From CAYJPK01 sp964372035 (GTDB lineage: Bacteria > Desulfobacterota > Desulfovibrionia > Desulfovibrionales > Desulfovibrionaceae): a stretch of DNA of 6,156 bases. Below, piece by piece: positions 4,924 through 6,156 of the stretch (within the stretch, counting starts at the first letter, position 1; each line of letters begins with the position of its first letter). Both the position numbers and the translations under genes were made by a program. The notes beneath the pieces are model-generated. The model saw only the letters and a program-made list of their open reading frames with translations. It was not told the DNA's origin and did not search any database. The DNA is taken from contig CAYJPK010000106.1 in the NCBI GenBank assembly GCA_964372035.1, positions 1-6,156 on the forward strand, in the 5' to 3' direction.

Positions 4924-6035
4924 TAGTTACCTTCTAATTTTTGTAATAATATTTTTGATACTCGTTCAACTGAGTTTTTCTCACCACATTTTTCTCTCAA
5001 AACTTTTAATTTATCTTTCGTCTTAGCAAGCAATTTTTTATCTTCAATATATGAAGATATTTGATTTGCCATATTTAAGCCAGTCGCATTTTCCTGAAGA
5101 TACTCAGGAAAAATCTCTTCGTTCATAATTAAATTAGGAAGACCAGCCCATTTCACAGCAATTAAATGCTTTGCAATAAAGGCTGAAATAGGTGAAATTT
5201 TATATGCAATAACAGTAGGCGTTCCAATTATTGCTGTTTCTAAACATGCAGTTCCAGAGGCAGCTAAAATGGTATAAGAAGATTTTATAGCCTCATAGCG
5301 ATTTTCTGGCTCTACAAAATTAAGCTCAACTTCACAGTTCCATAATTTTTGTAATTCTTCCTTGCTGATATTTGGTGCACGCAAGCAATAAAATTCTAGC
5401 TTATCATATTTCTCTTTTAAAATTTGAGCACATTTTGCAAATTCAGGCATAAGAGTAGATATTTCTTTTTTGCGAGAACCTGGCATTATACTTATTCTAT
5501 TTTCGTTTACTTCAACATTGTCATATTTTTCTGCATCAATTATATCAACGAGGGGATTGCCACAAAAAGTTGTTTCAAGTCCATGTTTTTTATAAAATTC
5601 TGGCTCAAAGGGTAAAATACAAAAAATATCTTTCACAAATTTCTTTAAAAATTTTACTCTATAAGTCCTCCACGCCCACACCTTAGGCGGTATATAATAA
5701 TACACAGGGATATTTAGATCTTTTGCTATTTTAGCAACCTTAAAGTTAAACTCAGGTGCATCAATTAGAATTATCGCATCTGGCTTATGCTTAATCAATT
5801 CTTGTTTAATAAGCCTTAACATCTTAAAAATTCTTGGCAAAATAGATAAAATCTCAACCCCACCCATAACTGATAAGTCTTTTATGTGTAGCAGGTTATT
5901 TTGCCCAGCCTTAGCAAGATATTCACCGCCCATTCCAATAGCTTCAAGCTCTGCAATTTTTTTCATTTTATTAAGTAGCGCAGCTCCATGTATATCACCT
6001 GAAAGCTCGCCAGAGTTTATCCAAATTTTTTTCAT
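4923..6035 (-). CDS. lpxB: Lipid-A-disaccharide synthase LpxB
   Basis: A 370-residue GT19 glycosyltransferase that joins UDP-2,3-diacylglucosamine and lipid X into the disaccharide core of lipid A at the inner face of the cytoplasmic membrane. Motifs in order: SGELSGDIHG (8-17), GMGG (34-37), VMGGVEIL (56-63), IDAPEFN with Asp92 (91-97), YYIPPKVWAWR (113-123), CGNPLVD (158-164), PGSRKKEI (185-192), SGTACLETAIIGTPTVIAYK (260-279) and GLPNLI (298-303). Length is near the family norm of 370-390. The YxSP motif reads YIPP here. The MKKIWINSGELSGD start fits the family, although no Shine-Dalgarno sequence precedes it. It is the first gene of the visible cluster, and its stop overlaps the next start by one base. 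Confidence 0.97.
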   Translation of the reverse strand: MKKIWINSGELSGDIHGAALLNKMKKIAELEAIGMGGEYLAKAGQNNLLHIKDLSVMGGVEILSILPRIFKMLRLIKQELIKHKPDAIILIDAPEFNFKVAKIAKDLNIPVYYYIPPKVWAWRTYRVKFLKKFVKDIFCILPFEPEFYKKHGLETTFCGNPLVDIIDAEKYDNVEVNENRISIMPGSRKKEISTLMPEFAKCAQILKEKYDKLEFYCLRAPNISKEELQKLWNCEVELNFVEPENRYEAIKSSYTILAASGTACLETAIIGTPTVIAYKISPISAFIAKHLIAVKWAGLPNLIMNEEIFPEYLQENATGLNMANQISSYIEDKKLLAKTKDKLKVLREKCGEKNSVERVSKILLQKLEGN

Positions 6036-6156
6036 AATATTTACTTATTAATTTTGAGTTATTTATAATACATGCATACTTTATTTAGTATAAAACTGTC
6101 AATGTGGCATTTATAGTAATTTCAGATGAAATTACTATCATTGACTGCGCTAGCAG
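6036..6156 (-). promoter_or_regulatory. Non-coding leader/promoter region of the lpxB-atp cluster
   Basis: These 121 bp before lpxB hold no gene. On the minus strand a perfect TTGACA lies at 6102-6097. The hexamer at the best spacing (18 bp) is TATGCA, only 3/6 to TATAAT. A second candidate is TTTATA with TATTAT 18 bp downstream (TATTAT immediately after GCATG, near 6070-6065). Either would drive lpxB and probably the Fo genes behind it. The exact promoter cannot be fixed by eye in such A+T-rich DNA. Confidence 0.35.
6113..6138. repeat. 26-bp inverted repeat upstream of lpxB
   Basis: ATAGTAATTTCA and TGAAATTACTAT form two perfect 12-bp arms around a 2-bp centre (GA). The repeat ends 11 bp upstream of the TTGACA hexamer of the lpxB leader. 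The very short centre and lack of a following T run on either strand argue for a protein-binding palindrome rather than a terminator, though a hairpin with a 6-nt loop is also possible. No known regulator motif was recognised. Confidence 0.6.

Noticed and set aside
5424..5615. Plus-strand frame opposite lpxB
   Set aside because: Antisense to conserved LpxB motifs (PGSR and CGNP region); aromatic-rich shadow with no domain.
6145..6156. CTGC-GCTA-GCAG short inverted repeat at the right edge
   Set aside because: Four-base arms at the window boundary; cannot be judged without the flanking sequence.
1..6156. Search for a novel defence, mobile or CRISPR system
   Set aside because: All genes belong to known housekeeping or flagellar families; no direct-repeat array, transposase, integrase or att-like repeats were seen.

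Overview
The window is a compact run of ten genes, all read from the minus strand. In the direction of transcription (right to left) they are lpxB, an AtpZ-type small membrane protein, atpI, atpB, atpE, rex, cobS, fliJ, a MotE/MgtE_N-domain flagellar protein, and truA, which runs off the left edge. I found no credible plus-strand gene, tRNA, rRNA, CRISPR array, insertion sequence or phage gene. Base composition is low in G+C throughout (about one third by eye) and I see no compositional break that suggests recent transfer.

The gene set points to a Gram-negative, flagellated anaerobe. LpxB implies lipid A, FliJ and the MotE-like protein imply a flagellum, and Rex with CobS suggests anaerobic redox control and corrinoid use. 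A membrane-sector (Fo) gene pair separate from the F1 genes, a c subunit with a signal-peptide-like N-terminus, and rex directly after atpE together recall Desulfovibrio-type Desulfobacterota. The strong A+T bias would fit an AT-rich or host-associated member such as Lawsonia-like lineages. This placement is an inference from gene content and has not been tested by alignment.

Region by region: 6036-6156 is non-coding, with a 26-bp near-perfect inverted repeat beside a TTGACA hexamer, and probably holds the promoter of the whole cluster. 4923-6035 is lpxB. 3188-4923 is the Fo module (AtpZ-like, AtpI, AtpB, AtpE), joined to lpxB by a TAATG overlap. A strong 12-bp hairpin lies at 3153-3180 between atpE and rex. 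1762-3130 holds rex and cobS, which overlap. A 53-bp gap with candidate promoter elements leads into the flagellar pair fliJ and motE-like (44-nt overlap), followed after 7 nt by truA.

Functionally the cluster combines envelope synthesis (lipid A), the ion-conducting half of ATP synthase with its assembly factors, the NADH/NAD+ sensor Rex, a late cobalamin step, flagellar export and motor parts, and tRNA pseudouridylation. Every gene belongs to a known family and I see no new defence or mobile system. The points most worth checking are the coupling-ion ligands and pre-sequence of AtpE, the atpE-rex hairpin with its repeated arms, the palindrome upstream of lpxB, and the overlapping start regions of cobS and the MotE-like gene.
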